A stretch of 64,000 nucleotides of DNA from a bacterium HR28 (lineage in GTDB: Bacteria; Chloroflexota; Chloroflexia; Thermomicrobiales; Thermomicrobiaceae): the NCBI GenBank assembly GCA_002898255.1, contig BEIE01000001.1:434001-498000 (forward strand), in the 5' to 3' direction. How positions within the stretch are numbered: the stretch's first letter is position 1; each line of letters begins with the position of its first letter. Below the pieces are notes generated by a model, which saw only the letters and a program-made list of their open reading frames with translations, was not told where the DNA came from and did not search any database. The position numbers were made by a program, and so were the translations under genes. Shown piece by piece: positions 51,697 through 62,034 of this stretch.

Positions 51697-52365
51697 TCAC
51701 TCCTGCGTCGAGGTTGCGAGATCGCTCGAGCCAGGCTCTCCACTAGCCAGACGTCCGCTCAACTCTAAAAGTTCCCGAGCTCGTGGATCAGCTTCTAGAA
51801 GCACGCGGAGCCGCGTGCGCGCCCGAGCCAATCGGGACTTGACCGTGCCGAGCGGGATGGCAAGAACCTCAGCCACCTCGTCGTAAGGAAGACCTTCCAC
51901 ATCAGCGAGCAGGACGACCGCACGCTGATCGGGTGGCAAAGCGGCTAGCGCCGCTTCCAACGCGGCAGTGAGCCCCTCGTGTTCGACCGGCCCAAAAGAG
52001 CTGGACGGCTCTGGTCGCTCCGGCACGTCCTCCAGCGGCACGTGGCGGTGCCGAGCGAGGGATCGCAGCTGATCGAGGGCTGCATTGTGGGCGATTCGGA
52101 GCACCCAGGCACGGAAGCTCGTGCCACGAAAACGATCGAGCGACAAATACGCCCGCACAAACGCGTCCTGCGTGACATCTTCTGCCAAAGTCTGGTCGCG
52201 GAGGAGGCGATAACTCACGGCATAAACCAATCGCTGGTACCGTCGCACCAACTCGGCAAAGGCGTCATGATCACCGGCGCGTGCTGCGGCAACCAAAGTG
52301 GAGTCAGGGTCACTACTGCCCATCGCTAGCTGCTGCTCCTCTCCTGCCGGAACGGTACCGAACAT
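51697..52365 (-). CDS. ECF-type RNA polymerase sigma factor
   Basis: This roughly 222-residue ECF sigma factor has region 2, AFAELVRRYQRLVYAVSYRLLRD and AEDVTQDAFVRAYLSLDRFRG, for -10 binding. Region 4, ALAALPPDQRAVVLLADVEGLPYDEVAEVLAIPLGTVKSRLARAR, is the helix-turn-helix for -35 binding. Starts at 52365 (GAGGG at good distance) and 52323 are both possible. It pairs with the anti-sigma gene downstream. Its target promoters are not evident. Confidence 0.94.
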   Translation of the reverse strand: MFGTVPAGEEQQLAMGSSDPDSTLVAAARAGDHDAFAELVRRYQRLVYAVSYRLLRDQTLAEDVTQDAFVRAYLSLDRFRGTSFRAWVLRIAHNAALDQLRSLARHRHVPLEDVPERPEPSSSFGPVEHEGLTAALEAALAALPPDQRAVVLLADVEGLPYDEVAEVLAIPLGTVKSRLARARTRLRVLLEADPRARELLELSGRLASGEPGSSDLATSTQE

Positions 52366-52748
52366 CGCACCCTCTGTCGAGCACCAAAAAGTCAGGGCAC
52401 CACGTTCTCCGTTGGCTCCGTCAAGCTGGGTAGTGGCCTGCTAGTGACGACGTAGCGAAGTCCTCGCAGAGGGACAGCCGGGCAGTCCCGCCTGGCGCCA
52501 CCGGCCGACTTTTGGGTCACCATGGTTGTTTGCTCCCAGAAGGGGCCGGTCTCTGCCACTCCGTGGGCAGAGACCAGTTCACGTCAATACAGGCGCTTAC
52601 CTGGCAGGGACAGCATCGAGAAGGCCAGGAAGCTGGCTACTGTCGGAGTCTCGGCTATACATAGCCCAAATTTCCTATGCCGGACTGTCGAGCAACGCCC
52701 GAGTGTCTCCAAAGGGAACGTTGCGGCTGTTGCGCGAGGCGGGAAACC
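52366..52748. other. intergenic region with a 10-bp hairpin
   Basis: A 383-base gap between the divergent sigma gene and the LuxR-type gene. GGTCTCTGCC/GGCAGAGACC (52548-52575) forms a perfect 10-bp stem with an 8-base loop. TATACA near 52651 could be a -10 box for the LuxR-type gene. No gene is supported. Confidence 0.45.
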
Positions 52749-53486
52749 ATGGCATTCCAATCGAATGGGCAGCGTCGGGCCGATCTTCCGACTGCGAGTA
52801 TCGCCGATCCGCAGGCAGCGGTCCGGCAAAGCCTGCGCCACTACTTAGAATCGACTGGTGCTGTCCGCGTTCTCGCCGAGACCGGAGATCTGGCGCAGCT
52901 GGCGAGCCTACTTGAATGGCAACCGCCGCAGATCCTGCTGCTATCCGGCCACTTCGGGATGAGTCTTCCGCGGTTCGTTCGAATTGTCCGCCGCGGGCCT
53001 GTGGCGCTGGCACTCGATGGAAGTCGAGTACTTCGCGTGGTCGTCTATGGGCTCGGTGGCGACCGGGAACTCGTCCTCGCACTTGCCCGAGCCGGGGTAG
53101 ACGGCTTAGTGGCAGACGACGCGAGTCTAGAGGAACTCGTCGAGGCGATTCGTATCGTGTTACGCGGCGAGAGCTATGCGAGCGCACGATATGGTGGTCT
53201 TCTGCTCCGCGAGCTCCAACGTTGGAGCGTCTTGCAAGAGGGTCAACCTGGCGTTCGCTTGACCCGCCGCGAGACTCAGCTCCTGCAGCTGGTCGCCTCT
53301 GGTCTCTCCAACAAGGAAATTGCGGAGGCGCTCTGCCTGGCCGAGAGCACGGTCAAGAATCGACTCTCACTGTTATTCGACAAGTTGGGTGTCAAGGATC
53401 GCACGCAGGCCGCGATTTTCGCGCTCGCCAACGGCGTACTGCAGCAGCCGTTCGCCTTTGAGCAGGAACCGCTGGCCGAGGCATAA
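52749..53486 (+). CDS. LuxR/NarL-type regulator with atypical receiver
   Basis: This 245-residue protein is laid out like a NarL-type response regulator: a receiver-like domain (about 15-130) and a C-terminal LuxR helix-turn-helix (about 175-235, LTRRETQLLQLVASGLSNKEIAEALCLAESTVKNRLSLLFDKLGV). The phosphoacceptor place reads ILLLSGHFG, with Ser66 where Asp is expected, and the acidic pair at the start is reduced to IADPQ. It is probably not regulated by phosphorylation. The ATG at 52749 follows GAGGCGGGAAACC. No histidine kinase is adjacent. It is convergent with the FtsB-like gene. Confidence 0.88.
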   Translation: MAFQSNGQRRADLPTASIADPQAAVRQSLRHYLESTGAVRVLAETGDLAQLASLLEWQPPQILLLSGHFGMSLPRFVRIVRRGPVALALDGSRVLRVVVYGLGGDRELVLALARAGVDGLVADDASLEELVEAIRIVLRGESYASARYGGLLLRELQRWSVLQEGQPGVRLTRRETQLLQLVASGLSNKEIAEALCLAESTVKNRLSLLFDKLGVKDRTQAAIFALANGVLQQPFAFEQEPLAEA

Positions 53487-53490
53487 CGCC

Positions 53491-53886
53491 TCAGGGTTGC
53501 GGAAGACGAAGGACATCCAGCCAACGCGCCCAGTTCGGTTCGGCGGTTGGGAGTGGAGTCGGTGTGGCCGGGAGCGCCTCAGGTGTCACTTCCCGCCATT
53601 GAACAAGGAGAACAGTTTCCCCGGGATACGTGAGGTTGAGTTCCCGTCGTGCCGTTCGCTCGACGTAGGCCCGATAGGCGTCACCTTCGAGCTGGCTCAA
53701 CTGTCGAGCCAGCGCATCGCGTTCAGCCACCAACTCCGCGAGCGCTGCCCGCCGTTCGGCTACTTGTGCTTCCAGCTGACGGGCACGCCAGGCCTGTTGT
53801 CCGAACGCGACGACAAAGTAGAGCGCGATAGCAAAGCTAAGTGCCACAACGACCGCATTGCGGAGCCAGGCGAATGAGAGTCGCAT
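53491..53886 (-). CDS. FtsB/DivIC-type septum protein
   Basis: This 131-residue bitopic membrane protein has a short cytoplasmic N-terminus, one helix (about 11-29), then a coiled coil (RQLEAQVAERRAALAELVAERDALARQLSQLEGD). A segment ERTARRELNLTYPGETVLLV, typical of FtsB/DivIC, and a Pro/Thr-rich tail follow. Such proteins link FtsL and FtsQ in the divisome. It lies three bases after gatA and is translated from the same message. Confidence 0.85.
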   Translation of the reverse strand: MRLSFAWLRNAVVVALSFAIALYFVVAFGQQAWRARQLEAQVAERRAALAELVAERDALARQLSQLEGDAYRAYVERTARRELNLTYPGETVLLVQWREVTPEALPATPTPLPTAEPNWARWLDVLRLPQP

Positions 53887-53889
53887 TGC

Positions 53890-55359
53890 TCACACCTGCG
53901 CCGCGAGAGCCGGCCACATCGTGTGCCACGGTGTCGCCTGCTCGTAGGCATGCGCAACCCGCAAGAGCGTCGGTTCGTCGAACGGACGTCCCATAAACTG
54001 GAGGCTGACTGGCAAACCGTGTGCAAAGCCACACGGCACCGCGATCGCCGGCAGACCAGCCATGTTGGCAGGAATGGTAAAGACGTCAGAGAGGTACATC
54101 TGCAGCGGATCGGCTGTCCGTTCGCCGAGTCGGAACGCGACGGTCGGCGAGGTCGGCGCAGCGATGACATCGACGCGTTCGAAGGCTTGGTCGAAGTCGC
54201 GCTTGATAAGTGTGCGCACTTTCTGGGCCTTCACATAGTAGGCATCGTAGTAACCTGCACTGAGCGCATAGGTACCAAGCATAATGCGCCGCTTCACTTC
54301 CGGGCCAAACCCCTCGCCACGGGTGCGAAGATAACGCTCGAGGAGCGTTTCACCGGGAAGACTGAGTCCGTACTTTACTCCGTCGTAGCGGGCCAGGTTA
54401 GCGCTCGCCTCGGACGGTGCGATGATGTAGTAGGTGGCAAGTGCGTACTCGGTGTGCGGCAGCGAGACTGGCACCAGTTCCGCACCGAGCTCCTGCAGCG
54501 TCCGCAGTGCCTCCTCGATCACCTCTTCAACTGCGGGATCCATACCCGGGACACGATACTCGGCAGGGATCCCGATCCGGAGTCCGCGGATATCTCCGGT
54601 CAAGGCAGCACGGTAGTCAGGAACGGGCAGATCGACCGATGTCGAATCGGCAGGATCATGCCCAGCGATGACCTGCAGCAGTAGCGCGACATCTTCGACT
54701 GTTCGGCCAAACGGGCCAATCTGATCCAAGCTCGAGGCAAAGGCGATCAGCCCGTAGCGTGAGACGCGGCCATAGGTCGGCTTGAGCCCCACAATGCCGC
54801 AGAATCCAGCCGGCTGGCGAATCGAGCCACCGGTGTCCGAACCAAGCGCGAGCATAGCCTCGCCAACCGCGACTGCCGCTGCCGAGCCGCCGCTCGAGCC
54901 ACCAGGTACCCGTTCGAGATCCCACGGATTCCTTGTCGGTCCATAGGCCGAATTTTCCGTCGACGAACCCATTGCGAACTCGTCGGTGTTTGCTTTGCCC
55001 ACGAATACCGCATCCTGTGCCCGCAAGCGCGCGACGACAGTCGCGTCATACGGTGAACGGAATCCCTCCAGGATGCGCGAGCCAGCGGTTGTCGGCGCGT
55101 CGACCGTGCAGAGGTTGTCTTTGAGCGCGATCGGAATACCCGTGAGGAGTGTGCCTTCCCCACGGGCGATCCGGGCATCGGCTGCTTCAGCCTGCCGGCG
55201 CGCGATTTCTGGTGTCAGCGTGATAAAGGCATGGATGTGCGGTTCCACACGCTCGATCTGTGCCAGATGCGCGTCGAGGAGCTCCACCGCGCTGATCTCT
55301 CGTCGGTCGAGCAACCTCCGCGCTTCTCCTGCGCTCAGACGGATGAGTTCGCTGGCCAC
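53890..55359 (-). CDS. gatA: Asp/Glu-tRNA amidotransferase subunit A
   Basis: This 489-residue amidase-signature subunit of the GatCAB transamidosome makes Gln-tRNA-Gln (and Asn-tRNA-Asn) from the misacylated forms by releasing ammonia from glutamine. The Ser-cisSer-Lys triad is seen in [12 protein letters not shown] (Lys), [14 protein letters not shown] and [18 protein letters not shown]. Its start is a GTG at 55359 with GGGGAAGG upstream, nine bases after gatC. The gatB gene is not in the window. Confidence 0.96.
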   Translation of the reverse strand: MASELIRLSAGEARRLLDRREISAVELLDAHLAQIERVEPHIHAFITLTPEIARRQAEAADARIARGEGTLLTGIPIALKDNLCTVDAPTTAGSRILEGFRSPYDATVVARLRAQDAVFVGKANTDEFAMGSSTENSAYGPTRNPWDLERVPGGSSGGSAAAVAVGEAMLALGSDTGGSIRQPAGFCGIVGLKPTYGRVSRYGLIAFASSLDQIGPFGRTVEDVALLLQVIAGHDPADSTSVDLPVPDYRAALTGDIRGLRIGIPAEYRVPGMDPAVEEVIEEALRTLQELGAELVPVSLPHTEYALATYYIIAPSEASANLARYDGVKYGLSLPGETLLERYLRTRGEGFGPEVKRRIMLGTYALSAGYYDAYYVKAQKVRTLIKRDFDQAFERVDVIAAPTSPTVAFRLGERTADPLQMYLSDVFTIPANMAGLPAIAVPCGFAHGLPVSLQFMGRPFDEPTLLRVAHAYEQATPWHTMWPALAAQV

Positions 55360-55368
55360 CCTTCCCCC

Positions 55369-55662
55369 TCAGCTCTGCTCGAGAACCGCATGGACACGGA
55401 AGAATCCGTCGTCGCTTTCCGGTGCATTCGCCAGCACCGCTTCGACCGGCAACGAGGGACGGACCTCGTCCTCACGCCAAATGTTCTGCAGCGTAATCAC
55501 TTGCGCCGTCGGCGGAATCGCCTCGGTATCCAACTCCTGAATCCGGCTGACATGTTCGAGGATTGAGGAGAGCTGCTCACGCATCCGCTCGCGCTCCTCC
55601 TCGCTGAGCCCGAGGCGTGCGAGCATAGCCACGTGGTCGACGATCTCCCGGCTCAGTCGCAT
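55369..55662 (-). CDS. gatC: Asp/Glu-tRNA amidotransferase subunit C
   Basis: This 97-residue small subunit wraps around GatA and Gat[26 protein letters not shown], then [17 protein letters not shown] and the C-terminal [19 protein letters not shown], are characteristic. The ATG at 55662 follows GGAGGATGGG; an ATG 12 bases upstream is also in frame. A longer frame to 56025 is a shadow of the beta-glucosidase gene. Confidence 0.95.
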   Translation of the reverse strand: MRLSREIVDHVAMLARLGLSEEERERMREQLSSILEHVSRIQELDTEAIPPTAQVITLQNIWREDEVRPSLPVEAVLANAPESDDGFFRVHAVLEQS

Positions 55663-55705
55663 CCCATCCTCCATCCTTGCACCAGGAGGCAGTCTACCAT
55701 GTCGG

Positions 55706-57067
55706 TCATTCACGCTCCGGTAGCGCGTTGGCCGTGATGACCTCACGATACCAGTAGTAGCTTGCCTTGGGAATACGAGCGAGCGTCGCGTAGTCGACGT
55801 AGACGATGCCGAACCGCTTGCTGTACCCGTAGGCCCATTCGAAGTTGTCCAGGAGCGACCAGACAAAGTAACCACGGAGCGGCACGCCGGCAGCGATTGC
55901 TCGATGCGCTGCAGCGAAATGCGCCGCGAGATAGGCAATCCGCCGCTCGTCCCGCACCTCCCCATCCACGAGTTCATCGGGATAGGCTGCCCCGTTCTCG
56001 GTGATGTAGAGTGCTGAAGGTCCATACTCTCGGGAGAGACGCAGCAAGAGTTGTTCCAGACCTTCTGGAACCACCGGCCAGCCCATGTCTGTCAACTCGT
56101 AGCCGCGTGCCTGGAGTTCCGCTGGGGTTAGCGCCTGGATCCCGAGCGGTTGCTCCTCAGATGCAACCGCTCGGACAAATGCCGGAGCGTAATAGTTGAC
56201 ACCAAGGAAATCGAGCGGCTGGGCGATCACAGGCACGTCTTGCTCAGGCGGCTCGTAGTATGAAGCCAAGAGTTCACGAACATCGGACGGATAGCCACGC
56301 CCGAAGACGGGATCTAAGAACCAGCGGTTGAGAAGTCCGTCAAAGCGCTGCGCCGCCTGACGATCCGCCTCTTCCTCGCTCGCCGGCACGGCCGGCGAAA
56401 GGTTCAGAGTGATACCAACCTGAGCTTGTCTACTGGCAGCACGGATCGCTTGGGTCGCCAGGCCGTGTGAAAGCAGCAAGTGATGGCTCACGCGCACCGC
56501 CGTCGCAAGATCCTGAATCCCCGGTGCGTGGACCCCTTGATAGTGGCCGAGGTAAGCGACGACCCACGGCTCGTTGTGCGTGATCCAGTAGCGGACTCGG
56601 TCACCAAGTCGGCGGGCGACAACATCCGCATACGCCGCAAACGCCTCCACCGTCGCACGCTCTGCCCACCCACCCTGATCCTGTAAGGCTTGCGGCAGAT
56701 CCCAGTGATAGAGCGTGACAAATGGCGTAATCTTCGCCTCGAGCAACGCATCGACGAGGCGGTCATAGAACGCGAGACCACGCTCGTTGACGACACCCAC
56801 GCCTTCCGGGATAACACGCGGCCAGGAGATCGAGAAGCGGTAGGCCGGCGTGCCAAGTGCCTGCATCAGGCGCACATCCTCAGGCCAGCGGTGGTAGTGA
56901 TCACAAGCGACATCACCCGTGTGCCCCTCGAACGTCTTGCCCGGGGTATGGCTGAAGGTATCCCAGATCGACGGACCACGCCCGTCCTCGTGGACTGCCC
57001 CCTCAATCTGGTACGCTGCAGTCGCCGTGCCCCAGAGAAACCCGTCCGGAAAGCGTCGCGCCGTCAT
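55706..57067 (-). CDS. GH1 beta-glucosidase
   Basis: This 453-residue glycoside hydrolase of family 1 is cytoplasmic (no signal peptide) and hydrolyses cellobiose and other beta-glucosides or galactosides. [19 protein letters not shown] is the N-terminal signature. The acid/base glutamate is in YWITHNEPW and the nucleophile in LYITENGA, and [27 protein letters not shown] closes the barrel. The ATG at 57067 follows GGGAAGGGAG. Its place between dnaX and gatC looks unrelated in function. Confidence 0.95.
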   Translation of the reverse strand: MTARRFPDGFLWGTATAAYQIEGAVHEDGRGPSIWDTFSHTPGKTFEGHTGDVACDHYHRWPEDVRLMQALGTPAYRFSISWPRVIPEGVGVVNERGLAFYDRLVDALLEAKITPFVTLYHWDLPQALQDQGGWAERATVEAFAAYADVVARRLGDRVRYWITHNEPWVVAYLGHYQGVHAPGIQDLATAVRVSHHLLLSHGLATQAIRAASRQAQVGITLNLSPAVPASEEEADRQAAQRFDGLLNRWFLDPVFGRGYPSDVRELLASYYEPPEQDVPVIAQPLDFLGVNYYAPAFVRAVASEEQPLGIQALTPAELQARGYELTDMGWPVVPEGLEQLLLRLSREYGPSALYITENGAAYPDELVDGEVRDERRIAYLAAHFAAAHRAIAAGVPLRGYFVWSLLDNFEWAYGYSKRFGIVYVDYATLARIPKASYYWYREVITANALPERE

Positions 57068-57117
57068 CGTTGAACTCCCTTCCCGTTGAGCGGTGCGCAC
57101 GAGGCAGGATAACACGC

Positions 57118-58821
57118 TCAAGAGAGTTCGACCGCATCGAAGATCGCCTTGGCTGCCTCAAGCCGGCGAAGATCGTCTGGACTCAGGGAACGCGCACCTG
57201 CCTGGGGATCTGTGTCCTGCTGGTCAGCCCCTTTTGGGTCGACCGGCTCTTCGCTCACCGTCGCGTCAGCCGTGCTGGAGGGCTTAAGCGCTGTAATATC
57301 CTCGGGCGCAACACAGACGATGCGGCATGGCCGGCCAAGATGCCGTGCCAGCACCCGTTCAATCACACGGCGGAGATCGGTTTCTTCGTTGAGACGCTTG
57401 CGGTGGAACTCGTATGGCGCGACGAGTACAACTTCCTCACCCCGGACGAGTCGCGGCTCGGCGTCAGCGAGGAGCGCGGCCGCCTTGCTGTTGGCAGCAC
57501 GGAGCTCACGGCGGATCGCCGCCCACCGGAGCAGCAGCTGTTCGAGCAACGCCTCGTTTGATTGCCCCAGTGTCTGTGGGGTTCCGCTCGCAGCCTGTGG
57601 CGGGCGTGAAACAGTGGGCGACGCCGATCCATCGTTGGGCAGGCGCACCGGCTGAGAACGAGCAGGCGAAGCAGCTGCGGCCGGTTGGGGCGGTCGCAGT
57701 GGTGTCGTCGGTGCGACTGCCGTGGTCGGCTGCTGCAGCGCGAGGATTGATTCGACGAGCGCAAGCTCGAGGAGGAGCTGCGGATCCACGCCAGAACGAG
57801 GCAGCGGTGCGTCCAGACCAGCCAAGCGTCGCAACACGGTTGTGAGCTCGGCCAACGAAAACCGTTGGGCCAACTCGGCGGCATGCTCCGGGAGCAACGG
57901 CTCACGACCGCCCGCGCGGAGGTGAAGTAAGGCCCGCACGAACGCGATCAGGTCGCGACCGAACTGCTGCAAGTCATCTCCGGCATCAGCTACGTCGGCG
58001 ACCGTTCGGAGTGCTCGGCCAGGATCGCGATCAGCGAGTGCCGTAACGACCTCGACTAGTCGCTCGTTGCGACTACCGCCAAGAACCTCTCGGGCGAGTT
58101 CCAGAGTGATGACCTGATTTGCGGAATGCTCACCGGCGAAGACGGCGAGACGCTCCAAAAGACCCAGCGCATCTCGCAGACTCCCAGTGGCTCGTCGGGC
58201 GATGAGCGCTAGCACCTCGTCGTCGGCCCTGATTCCTTCCTGTGCACAGACAGCGCGGAGTCGCTCGACTACCCGATCCACCGGGAGGCGGCGGAAGTCG
58301 AACCGCTGGCAGCGAGAGGCAACAGTTTCCGGGAGCTTGTCCGGTTCCGTTGTGGCCAGAACAAAGACGACGTGCGCCGGCGGCTCTTCTAGCGTCTTAA
58401 GGAAGGCATTGAAGGCATCACGCGTGAGCTGATGCGCCTCGTCGATGATGTAGAACTTTGTCCGGAGCTCGACCGGCGCATACTTGACCTTCTCGCGCAA
58501 ATCGCGAATATCGTCCACACCGCGGTTCGAAGCAGCATCGATCTCGACGATATCGACCGCGGCCCCACTGGCAATCGTCCGGCAGGCTTGGCATCGGTTG
58601 CACGGTCGCTGCCAGGGATCCGACTCAAGACAGTTCACCGCCTTGGCAAGGAGCCGAGCCGTACTCGTCTTTCCCGTCCCACGCGGGCCGCAAAACAGGT
58701 AGGCATGGGCGACCCGCCCCAACGCGACTGCATTCCGCAAGGTGCGGGCGATCGGCTCCTGTCCGACAAGTTCTTCAAACGTCTGAGGACGATACTTCCG
58801 GTACAATGACCCGGACTGCAT
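57118..58821 (-). CDS. dnaX: DNA polymerase III subunit gamma/tau
   Basis: This roughly 567-residue clamp-loader subunit has an AAA+ module at residues 1-230: [16 protein letters not shown], Walker [21 protein letters not shown], the zinc cysteines in [17 protein letters not shown], Walker [10 protein letters not shown] and sensor [27 protein letters not shown] clamp-loader collar and a Pro/Ala/Ser-rich linker follow, then a tau-like C-terminal domain. I prefer the ATG at 58821, just before [11 protein letters not shown]; 58845 also has a site. It is divergent from rsmI. Confidence 0.95.
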   Translation of the reverse strand: MQSGSLYRKYRPQTFEELVGQEPIARTLRNAVALGRVAHAYLFCGPRGTGKTSTARLLAKAVNCLESDPWQRPCNRCQACRTIASGAAVDIVEIDAASNRGVDDIRDLREKVKYAPVELRTKFYIIDEAHQLTRDAFNAFLKTLEEPPAHVVFVLATTEPDKLPETVASRCQRFDFRRLPVDRVVERLRAVCAQEGIRADDEVLALIARRATGSLRDALGLLERLAVFAGEHSANQVITLELAREVLGGSRNERLVEVVTALADRDPGRALRTVADVADAGDDLQQFGRDLIAFVRALLHLRAGGREPLLPEHAAELAQRFSLAELTTVLRRLAGLDAPLPRSGVDPQLLLELALVESILALQQPTTAVAPTTPLRPPQPAAAASPARSQPVRLPNDGSASPTVSRPPQAASGTPQTLGQSNEALLEQLLLRWAAIRRELRAANSKAAALLADAEPRLVRGEEVVLVAPYEFHRKRLNEETDLRRVIERVLARHLGRPCRIVCVAPEDITALKPSSTADATVSEEPVDPKGADQQDTDPQAGARSLSPDDLRRLEAAKAIFDAVELS

Positions 58822-58924
58822 GTTGGCCTCGCGGGACGAACTCATGATCTGGGGCCTCTCCAAGTGGTGACGCAGCGCAAGCGTCCGTACAGCTAAGCAT
58901 ACGTGGGGGCGTGCCTGGCAGGCA

Positions 58925-59797
58925 ATGGGGACGCTTTACCTCGTCGGAACACCGATTGGCAACCTGGAGGATATCACCATGCGAGCACTGCGTGTCCTTC
59001 GCGAGGTCCAGCTGATCGCAGCCGAGGACACCCGCGAGACACGGAAGTTGCTCGGGCGATACGGCATCACAACTCCAGTCGTCAGTTACCATGCCCACAG
59101 CGGGCCAGCACGCCTCCGACAGCTTTTGGCAGCACTCGAAGAAGGTGACGTTGCTGTCGTCAGCGAGGCTGGTATGCCGGGAATCTCGGATCCGGGAGCA
59201 GAACTGGTTCAGGCAGCATCCGCCGCTGGCCATAGCGTCGTCGTGGTACCAGGCCCCTCTGCCGTGACGGCCGCGGCTGCGGTCTCGGGGCTGGTGACCG
59301 ATGGTTTTCTCTTTCTCGGCTTTCTCCCGCGGCGCAGCAGTGAACGACGTGAGCAGCTGGCCGCGGTGCGGTCCCTGCCATATCCGCTGATCGTCTTCGA
59401 GGCGCCGCACCGGTTACGAGAGATGCTGGCTGATGCACTGGAAGTACTAGGAGATCGGTCGGTCGCGGTCTGCCGAGAGCTGACCAAGCGGTTTGAGGAA
59501 GTGCAGCGGACGACACTCCGCGGGGCGCTGTCGCTCTTCGAGCAGCGAGAACCCAGAGGAGAGTTCGTCCTGGTGATCGCAGCCGAGCAACCGACGCCTA
59601 CGACGTGGGACGAAACAGCGGTTCGGCGCCTCGTCGCGGAGCGGTTGGCTGCTGGGTTGGCACCGAGTGCTGTGGCACGGGAGCTGGCACGTGTGACCGG
59701 ACTCCCGCGCCGCGAACTGTACCGGATCGCTTTGGCTACACGGTCGGAGCGTGCTGTTCCGGCGACAGAGGAGGAAGGAGAAGAGCATGAGCGCTGA
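58925..59797 (+). CDS. rsmI: 16S rRNA (cytidine1402-2'-O)-methyltransferase
   Basis: This 290-residue SAM-dependent enzyme of the tetrapyrrole-methylase fold modifies C1402 in the ribosomal P site. GTLYLVGTPIGNLEDITMRALRVL, AAEDTRETRKLL, VVSEAGMPGISDPG, VVPGPSAVTAAAAVSG and FEAPHRLREML are diagnostic. The ATG follows GGCAGG by two bases, a short spacing. Its 3' end overlaps the CoA transferase gene by 11 bases. Confidence 0.95.
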   Translation: MGTLYLVGTPIGNLEDITMRALRVLREVQLIAAEDTRETRKLLGRYGITTPVVSYHAHSGPARLRQLLAALEEGDVAVVSEAGMPGISDPGAELVQAASAAGHSVVVVPGPSAVTAAAAVSGLVTDGFLFLGFLPRRSSERREQLAAVRSLPYPLIVFEAPHRLREMLADALEVLGDRSVAVCRELTKRFEEVQRTTLRGALSLFEQREPRGEFVLVIAAEQPTPTTWDETAVRRLVAERLAAGLAPSAVARELARVTGLPRRELYRIALATRSERAVPATEEEGEEHER

Positions 59798-61025
59798 GGC
59801 GACCCCGCGTCTTCCGTTGGAGGGGCTGACCGTGATCGAGCTCGGCCAGGCGGTCTCGAGCCCCCTCTGTACGATGCTTCTAGGAGATCTTGGAGCCGAT
59901 GTGATCAAGATTGAGCCTCCCCAGGGCGATCCGGCCCGAGGCTACGGGCCACCCTTCGTCGCCGGAGAGAGCCCCTACTTTCTCTCAGTGAACCGTAACA
60001 AGCGAAGCGTCGCGATCGACTTGAAGCATCCAGACGGTGCTCGTCTGGCACGTCAGCTTGCGACTCGCGCTGACGTCCTGGTGACGAACTTTCGGCCGTC
60101 TGCGATGCAACGACTCGGCTTGGATGAGCCGTCGCTGCGTGCGGAGAACCCGCGTCTCATTTACTGTCAGGTCACTGGATACGGGCCACGTGGACCTTGG
60201 GCGGACGTCCCGGCGTTCGACCAGGTGGCACAGGGGATGTCGGGATTGATGAGCGTAACCGGGAAACCGGAGAGTGGGCCGGTGCGCGTTGGAATTGCGA
60301 TCGCTGACATCTTGGCAGCACTGTTCGCGACGTACGGGGTCCTTGCGGCGCTCTATGAACGCGAGCGAACTGGCGTTGGGCAACGGGTTGATACATCACT
60401 GCTGGGAGCGGTGATCGGCGTACTGACGTTCCAAGCAGGGCGATACCTCGCTGGGGGTGGTGAACCGGGCTTGGAAGGGAACGACCACCCAGTCGCCGCT
60501 CCCTACGGGGCATTCCGGGCCGCTGACGGGCTCATCAATATCGCCATCGCCAACGAGCAGATGTGGCGCCGGTTAGCCGAAGAGGTTGGTCACCCTGAGT
60601 GGCTTGATGATCCTCGCTTCCGTACGAACGCGGACCGCGTGGCAAACCGAGCAGCCATTAACGCAGCGCTCGAAGCAGCACTTCAAAAAGACACGGTCGC
60701 AAACTGGGTCGAACGCTTGAGCCGAGCGGGTGTCGCTTGTGGACCGATCTGGACAGTCGGTCAGGCACTGGAGAGCGAGCCTGTGCAGTATCTGGGGATT
60801 GTGCAGACGGTCGAGCATGCGCTCGCCGGGCCGATCCGGCTAGTTGGTCCAGCAGTCGAACTCTCGCGCACTCCTCCAGTGATCCGTCGTGCTCCACCGC
60901 TGTTGGCACAACACACGGCGGAGATCCTTGCGGAACTTGGGTACAGCGAGGAGGCGATCGCCGCACTTGCTGAGAGCGGCGCAGTGGTTTTGGGGCCAGT
61001 GACGCGAGAGCGGGCAGTGCGATGA
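59787..61025 (+). CDS. CaiB/BaiF family CoA transferase
   Basis: This 412-residue class III CoA transferase moves CoA between acids through an aspartyl intermediate. PLEGLTVIELGQAVSSPLCTMLLGDLGADVIKIE is the N-terminal signature, RNKRSVAIDLKHPDG follows, and the catalytic aspartate is in PAFDQVAQGMSGLMSVTG. The substrate is unknown. The ATG at 59787 follows GGAGGAAGGAG. It overlaps rsmI at its 5' end and the hydratase gene (ATGA) at its 3' end. The pair may belong to one acyl-CoA pathway. Confidence 0.92.
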   Translation: MSAEATPRLPLEGLTVIELGQAVSSPLCTMLLGDLGADVIKIEPPQGDPARGYGPPFVAGESPYFLSVNRNKRSVAIDLKHPDGARLARQLATRADVLVTNFRPSAMQRLGLDEPSLRAENPRLIYCQVTGYGPRGPWADVPAFDQVAQGMSGLMSVTGKPESGPVRVGIAIADILAALFATYGVLAALYERERTGVGQRVDTSLLGAVIGVLTFQAGRYLAGGGEPGLEGNDHPVAAPYGAFRAADGLINIAIANEQMWRRLAEEVGHPEWLDDPRFRTNADRVANRAAINAALEAALQKDTVANWVERLSRAGVACGPIWTVGQALESEPVQYLGIVQTVEHALAGPIRLVGPAVELSRTPPVIRRAPPLLAQHTAEILAELGYSEEAIAALAESGAVVLGPVTRERAVR

Positions 61026-61831
61026 GTAACGGACGTATTCAGCTTCACCGCGCCGGCGCGGTGGCCACTGTCGTCTTGGATCGTCCAGAGGCACACAACG
61101 CGCTCACGGCAGCAATGTGGCGCGACTTGGCAGAGACGGTGCGGCAGCTGAGCGTGGAGGGAACGATCCGCGTGATCGTGATCCGCGGCGCAGGTGACCG
61201 AGCGTTCAGCGCCGGAGCCGACATCCGCGAGTTTCCCGAGCGTCGGACAGGCTTCGCGGCTGCGTGGGCCTACGACCGGCTCGTGAGCGCGGCACTTGAG
61301 ACCGTGCAGGAGGCTCCGCAGCCGGTCCTTGCAGTTATTCGCGGGCTTGCGGTTGGTGGCGGCTTGGAACTTGCAGCCGCTTGCGATGTGCGCATCGCAA
61401 GTGACGATGCTCGACTCGGACTGCCTATTGGGAGGCTGGGCGTTATGCCAGGGCTGGCCGAGACGCGGGCGCTGCTCCGGCTTCTCCCACCGGGGAAGAT
61501 CGTCGAGTTGGTCATGCGTGGCGAACTCCTGACGGCTGTCGAAGCGGTACAGATTGGGCTCGTGACAGAGGTTGTCCCTGTCGAAGAGCTGGAGGCTGCT
61601 GTTCAGCGGTGGATCGACCGTCTGCTCGCACTCTCTCCCGAGACACTACGGGCGACCAAGTACGCGGTACGCCTGGCCACGAGCGGGAGCACCCCAGACG
61701 ACCCGGGTTACCGCGCACTCTTGGCCAGCGTCTATGAAAGCGAAGCGTACCGCGAAGGTGTGCGGGCATTTCTCGAGAAGCGTGCGCCGGAGTTCGGAGA
61801 AAGAGGAGGAGGTCTGCCAGAACGCCCCTAA
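61022..61831 (+). CDS. enoyl-CoA hydratase/isomerase family protein
   Basis: This 269-residue crotonase-fold enzyme has the oxyanion-hole segments AFSAGADIREFPE and IRGLAVGGGLELAAACDVRIASDDARLGLP. Of the two hydratase glutamates, the one in the QPEI position is replaced (LPIGR), while the second (KIVELVM) is kept. It could therefore be an isomerase, thioesterase or other crotonase rather than a true hydratase. It is translationally coupled to the CoA transferase gene by an ATGA overlap. Confidence 0.88.
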   Translation: MSNGRIQLHRAGAVATVVLDRPEAHNALTAAMWRDLAETVRQLSVEGTIRVIVIRGAGDRAFSAGADIREFPERRTGFAAAWAYDRLVSAALETVQEAPQPVLAVIRGLAVGGGLELAAACDVRIASDDARLGLPIGRLGVMPGLAETRALLRLLPPGKIVELVMRGELLTAVEAVQIGLVTEVVPVEELEAAVQRWIDRLLALSPETLRATKYAVRLATSGSTPDDPGYRALLASVYESEAYREGVRAFLEKRAPEFGERGGGLPERP

Positions 61832-62034
61832 GAGAGTGGAGAATGGCATAGGGTTACCGAAGGTTCCAGCGCTGTGCTCACGCGGGGCCTCAACACCCGG
61901 TCACGAGTACGACAAGCGAGTGCGAGCTGTCCCTTTGAGGCCCGGAACGTATCTCACACAGGTTTGTCAGGATGGAGCTTCCATCTGGTGTTGTTGGAAG
62001 CCCGTTCGAGTATCGGAATCTCGCCAGAGCCGGT
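61832..62034. other. convergent intergenic region
   Basis: No gene is seen. A GATGGA/TCCATC stem near 61975 is too weak for me to call as a terminator. Confidence 0.35.
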
